From contig CM048842.1 in NCBI GenBank assembly GCA_026545765.1, positions 33,114,370 to 33,178,369 on the forward strand: a DNA stretch of 64,000 bases. Direction: 5' to 3'. A model generated the notes under the pieces. It did not search any database. It was not told the DNA's origin and saw nothing but the letters and a program-made list of their open reading frames with translations. Of the stretch, positions 1 to 10,546 are shown one piece after another. This DNA comes from Plantago major (Eukaryota; Streptophyta; Magnoliopsida; Lamiales; Plantaginaceae). A program made the translations under genes and the position numbers. Position 1 is the first letter of the stretch. The number at the start of each line of letters is the position of its first letter.

Positions 1-1694
1 CAAGTACTGCCAGGAGTGAATGATAAACTACAACCAAAAGGAGGAGATACCCGTTAGCTAAAGCAAAGCTAAACTACAAACGGGTGATGTTCCTTATGGG
101 TTGCTACCTCTATTAACTAGGGAGGGGGAGCTATACATTCAAGGGGGCTTAAAAGAGCCAGTACAAAAGGGGGCCTTCAAGGGCAACAACAACAAACAAA
201 ACCACACTAGTACAACCTGACAAAGGAGTAAGCGCAAAGCACAAGACTAAAATACAAGCTTACAATGCAAAAGAAATGTAACTTGTGAAACAGTAACTAA
301 AAGAAACTCCTTGCCAGAAAAGGACACTGCCAGTGGTAAAAGAAACCCGAAGTAAATCAAGTGAATAGTCCAGCCTTGAAAGTAAGATCTCCTCCAACAC
401 AAAAGCTCCAACTGCTGCTTGTAACTAAACGGCAACAGTACAAGTGTAGCTACTGAGGCTTTACAAAAAGAGTCAAAACTGCACAGAAGTTCCTCAACAC
501 CATCAACAGTCGAATTGTTGATCTTCCACCTCTTCCAAAACATATTCAAACCAAGAAGCCCTGCCTCAACATATAGGGAGCAGCCACTATACAAGTTGAA
601 ACCAAAATACCAGGGCACAAAACCTCCACCACCTAACAGCTTTTTAAATAAACTTAGAGACTTCCATAGCAAACAAAAACCTGAGAATCCAAACTCAACT
701 GCTTTGAGAGACACTAACAGGGAACAGCGACTATTAGTGAGAATAGTCAAACAAACCAAAATAAGCCTAGCCAATCTAATCATAAGAAAGCCTCCAGCAA
801 AACTAAACAAAAGCCTAACAGTGTATTCAACTGTACAGTAGATGTCTAAAGAAACCCGAGAACCACCTAAAAGGAGCACCACTAGTAAAACAAAAGCTAG
901 AGAGGCAGCACTTAACAAAGCTAGGCAAGAGACACCAAGATAGCACATTGAGAAGACAAATAAATAGCAAAGTTTTTGAAATAAAAACTGCCACCAAACA
1001 TGTACTTTGAACCCAGCCATTCTCTTTCCTTTTTTTGGCTTGTTCCTATTTCTTTTTTTTCTTTATTTCCATTTTTTCTTCATTTTTCTTTTTTTCTTCA
1101 TCTTTTCTCTTTTTTTTCCATTTTTCTTTTTTTTAAATTCTTTTTTTTTTCTTTTTCCAACTCTTTTTTTCTACTCCATCTGCCTTCCTTATTTCTCCAT
1201 CCAAAAACCTGCTTTGCACACCAGTCCACCAATAAATTAGCCCAGTAGCTATTAAATAATTGTTTAAATGAAGTATCCACCAGATTACAGGAAAGAGTAT
1301 AGAAAACCACCAAAAAGAGAATAGTGAAGGGCAGTACATTATTCTACAGCTTATAGTGAGAGAGGAGAGGACGAAAGAATTTCAGAAAGAAAGAAAAGAG
1401 AAAGACAAAAGAGTGAAAGTAATGGAGAAGGTACTGGAGAGGAAAGGAACAGATGGTATGAAGAGGCAGGGGATGCTATTTTGGCCCTTAAAACTCAAAG
1501 ATAGAGTTGTAAAACATGTAGAGTGAGAAGTCAGGATAAAGGAAGGAGAAGAAAAACTCACAAGGAACCACCTTTCAACTGAGTAGAAGAACCTCTCCTT
1601 GTCTACCTGCCAATAAGAGAGAGTAAATTGCACAATAATGTTAGTGAAATCTGATAGAACTGCCTCAGCTATCTCATCTACAAAGGGGATAGAA
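1..1694 (-). other. Probable LINE 3' flank, no convincing gene
   Basis: This stretch lies downstream (minus strand) of the RNase H-like reading frame that ends near 1695. It contains a long minus-strand open frame at 247-1020 whose translation is almost only L, V, F, S, C and G, which is what a T/G-rich strand gives by chance. I see no domain, no signal-peptide logic and no homologue. The most economical reading is the 3' untranslated part of the LINE whose coding end lies at 1695-2672, but an independent sequence on the far side of the A-rich tract at 1018-1240 is equally possible. Nothing else is supported here. Confidence 0.35.
1018..1170. repeat. Polypyrimidine/polypurine tract
   Basis: About 150 bases of almost pure T and C on the plus strand (A/G-rich on the minus strand). 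On the minus strand it lies 3' of the LINE-derived coding segment, so it could be the A-rich end of that LINE or a low-complexity expansion inside its 3' region. Confidence 0.75.
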
Positions 1695-2672
1695 TCAATC
1701 ATTAGGAATTCTGAGGTAAGGAAGTCCATAGTTGTCATTGTAGATAGCAGCTTTCACTTTCCTAGAACATTGAGCAATGGTCAAGTTGTCAACTGAACCC
1801 AAAGAAATAGCTTCATTGGCAAGTATATCTGCCACTACATTACCCTCCCTAAAAACATGATGAAACTCCAACTGAAGATCACTCAATTGATACAGGGCTT
1901 GCACATAAGGCCACCATTTCCAGTTGATATGAGACTTTTTAGAATTTAGAAAGAGATGACAGACAGTGCATCAGATTCAATTATGATTTTACTAAAGCCT
2001 TTAGCCTTGCATAATTTTATCCCTTCCAGAATTGCACACAGTTCAGCTTCAAAGATAACCATCTTCCTTACTACTTTCCTGAAAGCTCCTATAAACCTTC
2101 CTTCTGAATTTCTAATAACACCTCCCACAGCAGAGAAATTGAAATTAGAGTGAACTGAGGCATCAGTGTTGACTTTGATCCACCCAGTTCTAGGCCTTTC
2201 CCAGTAAAGAATGATTAGAGGTTTTGGAAGACTAACTTTCAGAGTTATACCCCACAGTTCAGCAATTTTTTTATCCCCCTTCCATTGAGAAGCATGCATT
2301 GTTTTGCAATAATTACTCAGCTTGACATAAGCAAGAGTCTTCAGGATTATAGCTTTCCCAATTATCCTTTCATTCCTATGCTTGGCTTCATTCCTGGCTA
2401 ACCATGCATACCAGGAGATCAACATTGGAATAAGAACCCTAATGTGCCCATCTTTTACAAAATCAGAAGAAAGCCTCCATGTCTGAATTCTTCAATAAAA
2501 AGTTTGATTGCTTAAGACAGGTACATTGAAAAACTGAGAGAACCATGCCCAAACTGCATTGATTTCCTTGTTGTAAATAAGTACATGAGTGATAGTTTCA
2601 TTTTGTGTGCAACATTGACACTTTGAAACTAGTGTCAAACCTCTTCTTTGCAATTCTTCATCAACTGGAATT
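1695..2672 (-). pseudogene. 5'-truncated LINE: zf-RVT and RNase H-like domains
   Basis: Read on the minus strand from 2672, the translation has the zinc-binding segment typical of plant LINE reverse transcriptases (LVSKCQCC followed by ETITHVL, about 2590-2640), an in-frame stop near 2500, a linker with the motif WYAWLARNEAKHR, and an RNase H-like fold (WIKVNTDASVHSN, GGVIRNSEGRF, FEAELCAILEGIKLC, IIIESDAL; 1946-2200). A frameshift leads to the C-terminal helix region (FHHVFREGNVVADILANEA; 1780-1880). Endonuclease and RT domains are absent, so this is the 3' end of a LINE truncated at 5', as target-primed integration often leaves. Its upstream end abuts the integrase codons of copia element A just after the QQNGVAE motif, so it seems to have inserted there. 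Not functional. Confidence 0.75.
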
Positions 2673-3808
2673 CAGCAACACCATTTTGTTGTGGTGTCCT
2701 TACGGAAGATAGTTGATGTTATATACCTTTGCAGGTACAAAACTCTTTTATGTGCTGGTTCACAAACTCAGTACCATGGTCTGTTCTGATTACAGATACC
2801 TTGTCATTTTTCATGACTTCAAGCTTATTCAGCAAGTTGGGTATTTCAACCCTTGCATCAGATTTTTGTTTGCGAAATACAACCTAAGTGAATCTTGAGT
2901 AATCATCAACAACAACCAGACCATACTTCTTTCCTGCATAGCTGGTTATAGAGGATTCAAAAAGATCCATATGTAACATTTGCAGTGGCCTTTCACTGGA
3001 GTGTCTAGTTTTAGACTTGAAAGATGTTTTGGATTGTTTTCCCATTTGGCAAGTTGAGCATATAACATCTTTTCTATATACCATTTTGGGTAAACCAACC
3101 ACCAATTCTTTCTTGGCTAGTTTATTCAGAGTTTTGAAATTCAAGTGACTCATTCTCTTATGCCATAGCCAGTTTTCTTCAGTGTGGCCAGATTGACTCA
3201 CCATTAGACATTTTTCAGTTGTGGCAGATGCCCAGTCAGCAACATAAAGATTTCCTTTTCGCCTAGCAACCAAGACTGTCTGCTTTGACTCATTATCAAT
3301 TACTTTGCATAGTTTTGACTTGATCTTGACAGTGTACCCTTTGTCTACTAATTAACTCATGCTTATGAGATTATATTTCAATCCCTTTACATGTAGTACT
3401 TCAGAGATTGTAAGGGCTCCAAACTTCAGATGCCAAATCCTATGGTTGGATTTTCATCTCCTCCAGCAAATCTAATAATTAGTCCATTATCGCATTTTTT
3501 GTAGTTAATCAGATTTGCTTTGTCTCCTGTCATGTGCTTCCCACATCCACTATCAAAATGCCACTTCGGGTTCTTCCTCAGAGTGTTCTGCACAAAACAG
3601 GAAAAAAGGAGTTAAGCTCCCATTCCAATAATGGAACCTTCTGGACTAAAGAATCTCCCTGTAGGAATCCATTTTTGAATGAACTTCCTTGGGATATTCT
3701 TTTGTCTTGTTGGAACATAAGGAGGAATTTTAGGTAAATGATTAGTATCATTATCATTTAAAGCTATTTTCCTTCTTGGTGTGTTCCTTGGTGCTCCTCG
3801 TGGTGCTT
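2673..3808 (-). pseudogene. Copia element A pol: protease and integrase (partial)
   Basis: Minus-strand continuation of the gag frame at 3809-6135. Near 3500-3570 stands the copia protease signature WHFDSGCGKHMTG (DSG catalytic triplet). At 2884-3273 is the integrase start: an HHCC zinc-binding region (HKRMSHLNF ... CSTCQMGKQ), then the first catalytic Asp context LHMDLFE and VVVDDYSRFT; the second Asp (RTDHGTEF) is near 2780-2800 and the Glu in QQNGVAE at about 2680. The gene order PR-IN before RT is that of Ty1/copia. RT and RNase H are missing because LINE sequence begins right after the catalytic Glu. Several frameshifts and stops are present. The DSGC protease variant and the coiled-coil gag suggest the SIRE lineage. 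Confidence 0.85.
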
Positions 3809-6135
3809 TCAGATACCTGTCAGATTGTTGAGTCTGATTTTCTGCAAACTTAGCTTTCCTTGCCAGACTTCTTCTAGCCTCGCATTCGTGAGTGGTCGTA
3901 ACTCGTTCTTTCTTCCACTTCGATGATTGCTATGCGCAATCCTGGCTTTCATCCATCGTTCTTGCTCTTGTTTATACTCACGAGCGAGTTGTTTCCCGAT
4001 GGCTTTATAGCCAATGCCATTTCGAGCACCTGGTGCTGTCTGAGTTCTCTTCTCAGCAGCTTTGCTAGTCTCTTGAACGTCTTTCTTTCCAGAAAACATG
4101 ATGTTGGAAAATTTGCCTACTCCTGCAATTTTTCCTTTCTGAGAGACATAGCACTGTGGGTGATTACAATTTTCAGTGTTATGTATGTTTACAGAAACAT
4201 TCCCAACAGTTTTCTTTTGGACTTGTTTTTCCCACAAAAGTTTGGTCGCAACTGCCTTTCCTTTGTCAACAGCCTTAGCTTTCTGACCAATGCTATAGGT
4301 TGTTTGGGAATCATCTTGCTGAGCACTGACAAATGTTATTCTTTCATCACTCTTATTCAGAGTGGTAGATCTATTTGTTTGTGCATCCAGCCCAAGTCCT
4401 CCTTTTTCTGAAGGATCTCTTAAATAAGATTGTACTTCAGTAAGAGTGTCACTAGCTTTGACATAAGATTGGAAAGATACTTCCTTCTTTTTGAGTTCCT
4501 TATTCTCAGAAAGAAGACCTTCACATTTCTTTTGAAGTTTGGCCAATGCTTCTTTATGTGACTTTTCTGTCTCAGATATCTGAGCTTTGAGAAATGCATT
4601 TTCAGCATCCTTTTTCTCAGATATCTTGAGTAATTGTGAATTTTCCTTTACAAGAGAATTATTTTCTTCTTCAAGGATTTCGGCTCTAGGTCGGACCATT
4701 AGAAATTCTCTTTCGTAGAGATCAAGTTCTCTTCTGAGATGTTCCAGATCTTTGATTTCTTCCTCATCAATTTCATAAGTATAACAAGAAGTATGTGTTA
4801 CCTCATCAGCCACTAGACAAGGTTCAATGTTGGAGATATCTGGAAAGATTTCTTCAGCCACTCCACACACTTCTTTCTTCTTTTGACCGAAGTCAACCAC
4901 TTCATGAGAGACACCACACATCTCTGGAGAAGGCAGTGTGGAATAATCTGAGTCTTCATCCTTAGAATCAGACTGAATGTCTAAAGCATCCTGTTGGATT
5001 TGTATCTTCTTTCTTTCCTCAATGAACAGAGCTCTTTGACCTCTCTTGAAGTTTCTTCTATCTTTCTTGTCACCTGTCTTTAGCTTGTTGAGGGCAGGGC
5101 AATCCTTTTTGAAATGACCAGGTTTCTGAAAGAAACAGTTATCGTTTCCGATTTCTACTTCCTCAGTACTAGATGCTTTCTGAGCCGGCTTGTTCATCGA
5201 GCTAGACAGTTGCATAATTTTGTACTGATGATAATTTGAGCCTAGATGCTTTTTCGGCTTCTCTTTGCCTTTTCTTCTCTCAATCTCCCGACTGACATAT
5301 TGTCTCATTTGCTTTAAAGCAAGAGCATTCTCCTCAGTCACCTCCTTGCCTTCCTTCTTTTCAGAAGTTCCTTGAGCAACTAGAGCAATATTCTGCAACT
5401 TTTCAGTTGTTTGTTCTCTTTGAGTTGTGTCATAATCAACTGTGGCAAGGTAAGAGAAAAGTTCCACTGGAGTGATATCTGGCATTCCTTGGTTAAAGTA
5501 AAAAAACTTTGTATGCTCCCAGTTATGATTTAGACTTCTCACAATAGTCTTAATTTTTTCTGGTTGGATATATCTATTACTTTCACCAAGTGCAGCCATG
5601 TCACTCATGAGTGTTGTAAACCGGAAATCTAGTTCTTCAAGAGTCTCTGTGGGACTTTGTCTTAAGTTTTGGAATTTGAGCTTCAAAACTTCGAACTTAT
5701 TGTCCTTTGTTTTCTCAGTGCCAGCACAGATTTCCTCAATCAGTTGCCAGGCTAGTTTCACTGCTTTGCACCCCACGCTTACACGTATGTGCTCGAGTAG
5801 AACGATGATGATATTGCGAGCCCGACCATCCAAATGATTTCTCTTGGCATCTTCTCGATGTCCGTAGCTCTGGGCTTTGGCTCAGAATAACTTGACTAGG
5901 GTCTTCCAATCGTTGAAGCACCTATTTGTGAGGAACCACCACTGTTCTTCATCGCTGAAACTCTGTCTCTACCATTAGAAACCTCCATGACCTGCTTGAA
6001 TTGTTGAATGACTATGGGGCCATTCTTTATTACTTCGATCATTTCATCACTGATGGCTTCTAGGTGCAGCATCATGTTGTTCTTCCATTTCTCATAATTC
6101 TCTGGCTTGAGAATTGGAGCGTCACTTAAAGACAT
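3809..6135 (-). pseudogene. Copia element A gag polyprotein (frameshifted)
   Basis: Structural polyprotein that would form virus-like particles in the cytoplasm. The start at 6135 begins MSLSDAPILKPENYEKWKNN, a UBN2/DUF4219-type copia gag N-terminus; a frameshift near 5900 leads to the long open frame 5833-3809 (674 codons). In that frame: capsid-like helices (residues 25-145), a basic stretch (ERRKGKEKPKK, about 185-196), a damaged CCHC zinc knuckle (residues about 233-245), an acidic region, a long coiled coil (about 365-475), a second C/H-rich basic patch (HNTENCNHPQC), and a basic C-terminus. The knuckle reads NCFFQKPGHFKKDC, one residue shorter than C-x2-C-x4-H-x4-C, so one Cys is lost. 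The same arrangement recurs in elements B, X and D in this window. Confidence 0.85.
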
Positions 6136-6239
6136 CCTGCAACAAACACACTAAACAGACAAATCAAGTGTAGGTGAAAAGCAGTTAGTGGGCACTTATC
6201 TGGGATCTAGGTTCAGTGCAGAAGGCTTGGGAACCTCCG

Positions 6240-6251
6240 GCTCTGATACCA
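6240..6251 (-). promoter_or_regulatory. Primer binding site of element A
   Basis: On the minus strand the sequence reads TGGTATCAGAGC, the methionine-tRNA type primer site common in plant copia elements. It lies one base inside the LTR end and upstream of the gag start at 6135, which fixes the orientation of element A. Confidence 0.9.
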
Positions 6252-6252
6252 C

Positions 6253-7842
6253 TGGTGGGTCCAGATAACGGCAAAGGGAAAAGACAAAAGGGGGGGTGGG
6301 TGAATAGCCTTTTACAACTTTTGTCGATAAACACAATTTCACAGATATTTTGTGAAGATATCTGATACTTAATTTCAGAGAGCGGAAGACTTTTCTGTGA
6401 TAAGTGCACGTGCTCAGCAAGATATGTGTAAATACTCAGCAAAGTAAATAAAGCAAGTAATAAATTGCAGAAAGTAAATAACACTGATCTTTATAGTGGT
6501 ATCCAAGGTGGCGAATCCTTCAACTAATCCACTTCGCCTTTCTCAAACCTAGAATCCACTAAGATGTATAAATGAGTTCACCTTACAAATATCTTCTCTC
6601 GATTCCTAAATACACTAGGTTCCCAACCAAGGGTTCCCCCTGAGTTATTCCCCGGCTTTCTCAGCCAAGTACTTCATGTACTCAGAAATCTTTTGAGCTA
6701 TTCCTTAGTTTCCCAAACTAAGTACTTCCTATGCTCAGTAACCTTGGAGTTATTCCTTAGTTTGCCAAACTAAGTACTTCCAGACTCCACGATTAAGGTG
6801 TTGGTTAAGGTAGTTTGTCAGGTGAGCTTCTTTAATAACTTATTCAGTTATGCAAATAGCTCTGTGAATCAAGTATACTTAATACACTTTTCAATGTATG
6901 GTATCTTGTTCTTTACCAACCCAAGTTTTTGATAAGTGTTTAAGAGAATGAATCTCAGATATGAAATCTTAATTCAACTCCTTCACATATAACAATTCTT
7001 ATTAAGGGTCAGGACACTTAGAACTTTTGTGCTACTTAGAATCAAGAGCTTTGGTCAAACGGAAAGCTTCAAGGTAAGTAGTATGCTTGAGAGTTTGAAA
7101 CATAGTGTTCAGTGTTCTTGTTGTGAGTTCAGTGTGTCTTTCAAGCATTCTAAGTGATGATATTTATAGTTGAAAATCATACCGTTTGAATAGTATCCAT
7201 TAGGCTTAATGAAATTCAAACTATTGATATCTGAAAATAGTACTGCAGAAGACGTTGTCTCTTTTCAGAGATTTCCTCTTTTGTTCAGATGTCTCGTCAT
7301 GCATTTATCGCATTGTACTATTTTTGTCCTCAGTGCCAACGGAACTATGCACGCTTTCTGAAGCATTGCATGTCCCTTTCCATAGACCTTCTCATCTCCA
7401 GATACCTGTTGAAACATTGTTTCCCAGAAACATAGTTTTATCCAAGGTATCTGAGTGTAGATGTTTGTGGGCACTTTTCCTTGTTCAGAAACCTTGCGAT
7501 CTCAGATATCTTTTGCAAAAAATGGTGCATTGAGAAACACTTTTTTGTCGAAGATATCTGGACATAGGTATCTGATAACCTTTGTCTTCAGCAATCTTGT
7601 GCAGTCTTCAAAACTTCATTTTAAAAATGAACTTCTCCTGCTGGATGCATTCTTCTTGGTCTTTTTCAAGGAAATAAAAATTACATTCAGAGACCTACCA
7701 TCCTATACAAGATTTGCTAGACTATCATACTTAGTGATTTTCCTCTTTTAAAGTGTTCAAGTGAACCAAGAGTACTAACCACCTTTTTGGCTAAGATAAG
7801 TCATTAGGTTGTTGATCAAAATCTAAACAAATATTTCTAACA
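6253..7842 (-). repeat. LTR of copia element A (5' LTR)
   Basis: About 1.59 kb. On the minus strand it opens with TGTTAGAAATATTTG and closes with the family-specific end CTTTGCCGTTATCTGG just before the PBS. It shares blocks with the other LTRs here: the repeated 'gaagtacttagt...aataactcc' motifs near 6660-6790 and a TATA-like element, CTATAAATATC on the minus strand near 7155-7168, likely the U3 promoter. On its far side (7843) it joins the gag of element D, so A is inserted into D. The partner 3' LTR would lie left of the window or is lost. Confidence 0.85.
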
Positions 7843-9043
7843 AAAATTTTTTCTTGTATCACTCTTGTTCAAAGTGGTTTCTTCATTTGTAGAACTAGTG
7901 TGTCCAAGACCTTCTGTTCCAGAATCCTCTCTCATTCGGGATTGTATCTCTAGAAGAGTGTTACTTTACCTCATGTAGGATTTGAAGGTAATTTCCTTCT
8001 TTCTGAGTTGAGCATTTTCTTCAGTGACCTTTTCAAGTCTCTTTTGGGTCGCAACGTTGTTTGCTTCTAACTCAGTAATCTTGGACTTAAGGATTGCTAT
8101 TTTAGCATCCTTATTATCACTTGAGATTTTGCATTTTGTCACCATTTCTTCAGTAATGAGTTCCTCATTTATGTTGATATGCTCATTTAATGCAGCTATC
8201 TTAACATCTTTGGCATCAGAAATCATTTTGAACTGTGTTGCCATATCTTCTGCCAGAGTTTCCAGATCTGTGGTGATTTTATCTTCTAAGGATGCTATTT
8301 CAGCGTCCTTTCTTTCAGTGATTAAAGTGAACTCTGAACATTTGTTGTCCAGCTTTTCACAGAAATCTTTGTAGTACTTGGCTTCAGCAACACTTTCAAT
8401 TTGCATTTTGGCCAATCTCTTGACTTAGATGTTCTAAGTTTTCTATTCCACCATCATCACTGTCATAATTAGCATTTTTGGATGTAGAGCATACCTAATC
8501 AGTGACTAGGCATTCTTCAATGTTGGAGTAATCTGGATAGATTTCTTCAGTCAGTGCACAATGTTCCTTTTGTACTCCAAAGTCAACAATTTCATGAGTG
8601 ATTCCACATGCTTCATTTTTCATCTTCAGAATCCTCATCTTCAAAAGTTGATTCAATATCCAGTGCATCCAGCTGGATTTGTATTTTGCTTTCTGAACCT
8701 TTCTGAAGTTTCTTCTTTCCTTTCTGTCTCCGAATTTTCCTTTAGTCAACAAGGGACAATCTCTTTTGAAATGTCCAGGTTGTTGACACTGGAAACACAA
8801 ATCATTTCCAATAGCAGGCACTTCTTGAGATGTACCTTTGTGAGGAGTCTTGTTCAGAGAGTTAGAACCATATTGCAGATTCTTGTAGGTTTGATAATTT
8901 TGGCCCAGATGCTTTTTCAACTTCTCTTTGGCCTTTCTTCTTTCAATCTCCTGCCTGGCATATTTTCTCATATGTTTTACAGCTAATGCATGATCTTCAA
9001 GAGTTTCTTTAGAATCTTTCTATTCAGAAACATTCTTGGTTAC
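7843..9043 (-). pseudogene. Element D gag, 3' portion
   Basis: Minus-strand gag continuing from 47618-48386 across the insertion of element B. It carries a basic helix (ERRKAKEKLKKHLGQNY), an intact CCHC knuckle (CFQCQQPGHFKRDC, about 8780-8820), an acidic stretch (CGITHEIVDFG, NIEECLVTD) and a coiled coil at 7966-8415. Frame breaks lie near 8700 and 8420. At 9039-9043 the sequence GTTAC is the target-site duplication repeated at 47618. At 7843 the frame is cut by the LTR of element A, at the point corresponding to the 'LNKSDERITF' segment of the other gags. Confidence 0.85.
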
Positions 9044-10430
9044 TGTTAGGAATATCTGTTAGTATTTTGATCACTCATCACATGTTCTTATCTTAGCCAG
9101 AAAGGTGATTAAGTGCTCTCGTTCACTTGAACATTGTAAAATAGGAAATCACTGAGTATGATTAGTCTAGTAAATCTTGTATTAGGATTATAGGTCTCTG
9201 AGTGTAATTTTTATTTCAAGAAGACCATGAAGATCAATCCTAGCAATGGAGCTTTTCTGAAGATTAAAAGACTGAAGATTGCACAAGGTTTATGAAGACA
9301 CAAAGGTTTAGTCTAACTCAGAAAGACTATGTCCTTAATCCTTTCTTGAGTATATTAACTTACTTTTGAAATATAATTCTGGACATATGACATCATGAGT
9401 ATGGAGCATGCAAGCCATCAGAAAGGCTCATGTATCCGCTGAGACTAAAGGACAATGAACGATTACTATGCATTAAATGCATCCGCAGAATGTCGCAAAA
9501 GCAATTCTATCTCAAAATCAGATAGTGACTTCTGAGTACATAGTTCAAGATATAAACGGATATAATTTGATAGAGAGCACAACGGATACAATTCAAACGC
9601 CTCTCAAATTTATCTATATATATCACACACTTAGATGCTTGAAGAACATACCTTAGAACGCTATATCTTGCAAACTTACCATCAAGCAAAGTATTCTCTC
9701 AAGCACTCTACTACCCTTTCTGAAAGCTTGAAGAATCACTAGTAGTTCTAAGTTGTCCGAACCTTAACAAGAGATTGTTATTCGTGAAAGAGTTGAACTA
9801 TCGACACCCTTTCAAGCTCATTCTCCGTAACTGACACCAATTACTTGGGTCAAGAAGAGCGATCGCCATCCACCGAACAAGTGTATTAAGTAGTCTTGTT
9901 CTATTAGCCTCTCTCAAAACATAATCAAAAGTTATACGAGAAGCCTCTCGACAAACCTTATAACCAACACCATCAAGGCGTGAGTAGAGGAAGTACTTGA
10001 TTTGGGAAATCAGAATAACTCCAAGGTTATCTCGAGTAGAGGAAGTACTTAGCTCTAGGAGTCCGGGAATAACTCGGGGAACATTTGGTTGGGAACCATT
10101 TGTTTAGGAATCTTAGAATAAGGATTATTGTAAGGTGAACTCAATTATCTGTTTCTAGTGAATTCTAGGTCTCGTAAAGACCAAGTGGATTAGTTGGAGG
10201 ATTACGCCACCTCCAGATACCACTATACTTGTGTTATTTACCTTCAGATTTACATTTCAAAGAAAGCACACACACTTACTTATTGTTTCCGCACTTACCT
10301 ATCTTAAAGTCTTCCATGCTCGATTTAAGTATCGTAAACCCCAGGTTTCGAGAAATCGTGTTTATCGACAAAGTTTTAAAAGACTATTCACCCCCCTCTA
10401 GTCTTTTACTTTGCCGTTATCTGACCAACA
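9044..10430 (+). repeat. 5' LTR of element B
   Basis: Starts TGTTAGGAATATC and ends CCGTTATCTGACCAACA immediately before the PBS. Closely matches 46208-47617. It shares motifs with, but is clearly diverged from, the LTR type of elements X and Y (for example 'aggaagtacttgatttggg' and 'ttgccgttat'). Confidence 0.92.
9615..9622 (+). promoter_or_regulatory. LTR TATA box, element B
   Basis: TATATATA in the context 'atttatctatatatatcac'. The same position holds a TATA-type motif in the right LTR (46779-46787), in X (16516-16523, TATAAAAA) and in the middle LTR (30135-30142, TATAAATA), so it probably marks the U3/R promoter. Confidence 0.6.
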
Positions 10431-10432
10431 AG

Positions 10433-10442
10433 TGGTATCAGA
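10433..10442 (+). promoter_or_regulatory. Primer binding site of element B
   Basis: TGGTATCAGA two bases after the LTR end. The usual continuation to AGC is changed to AAGG here, so complementarity to the tRNA is shortened compared with X (17432-17443). Confidence 0.8.
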
Positions 10443-10546
10443 AAGGAGGTTCACAAGCCTTCTGCACTGAACCTAGATACCCATATAGGTGAAGGAACTT
10501 TGTCCCTTTCTGAGGACTATAAAATTTGTGTGTTAAGTGTGCAGGT

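Noticed and set aside
247..1020. 257-codon minus-strand open frame
   Set aside because: Translation is biased to L, V, F, S, C and G, as any T/G-rich strand gives; no domain or homologue recognised.
1000..1248. F- and L-rich plus-strand frames
   Set aside because: Pure product of the polypyrimidine tract.
3923..4411. 162-codon plus-strand frame
   Set aside because: Antisense shadow of the element A gag coding strand.
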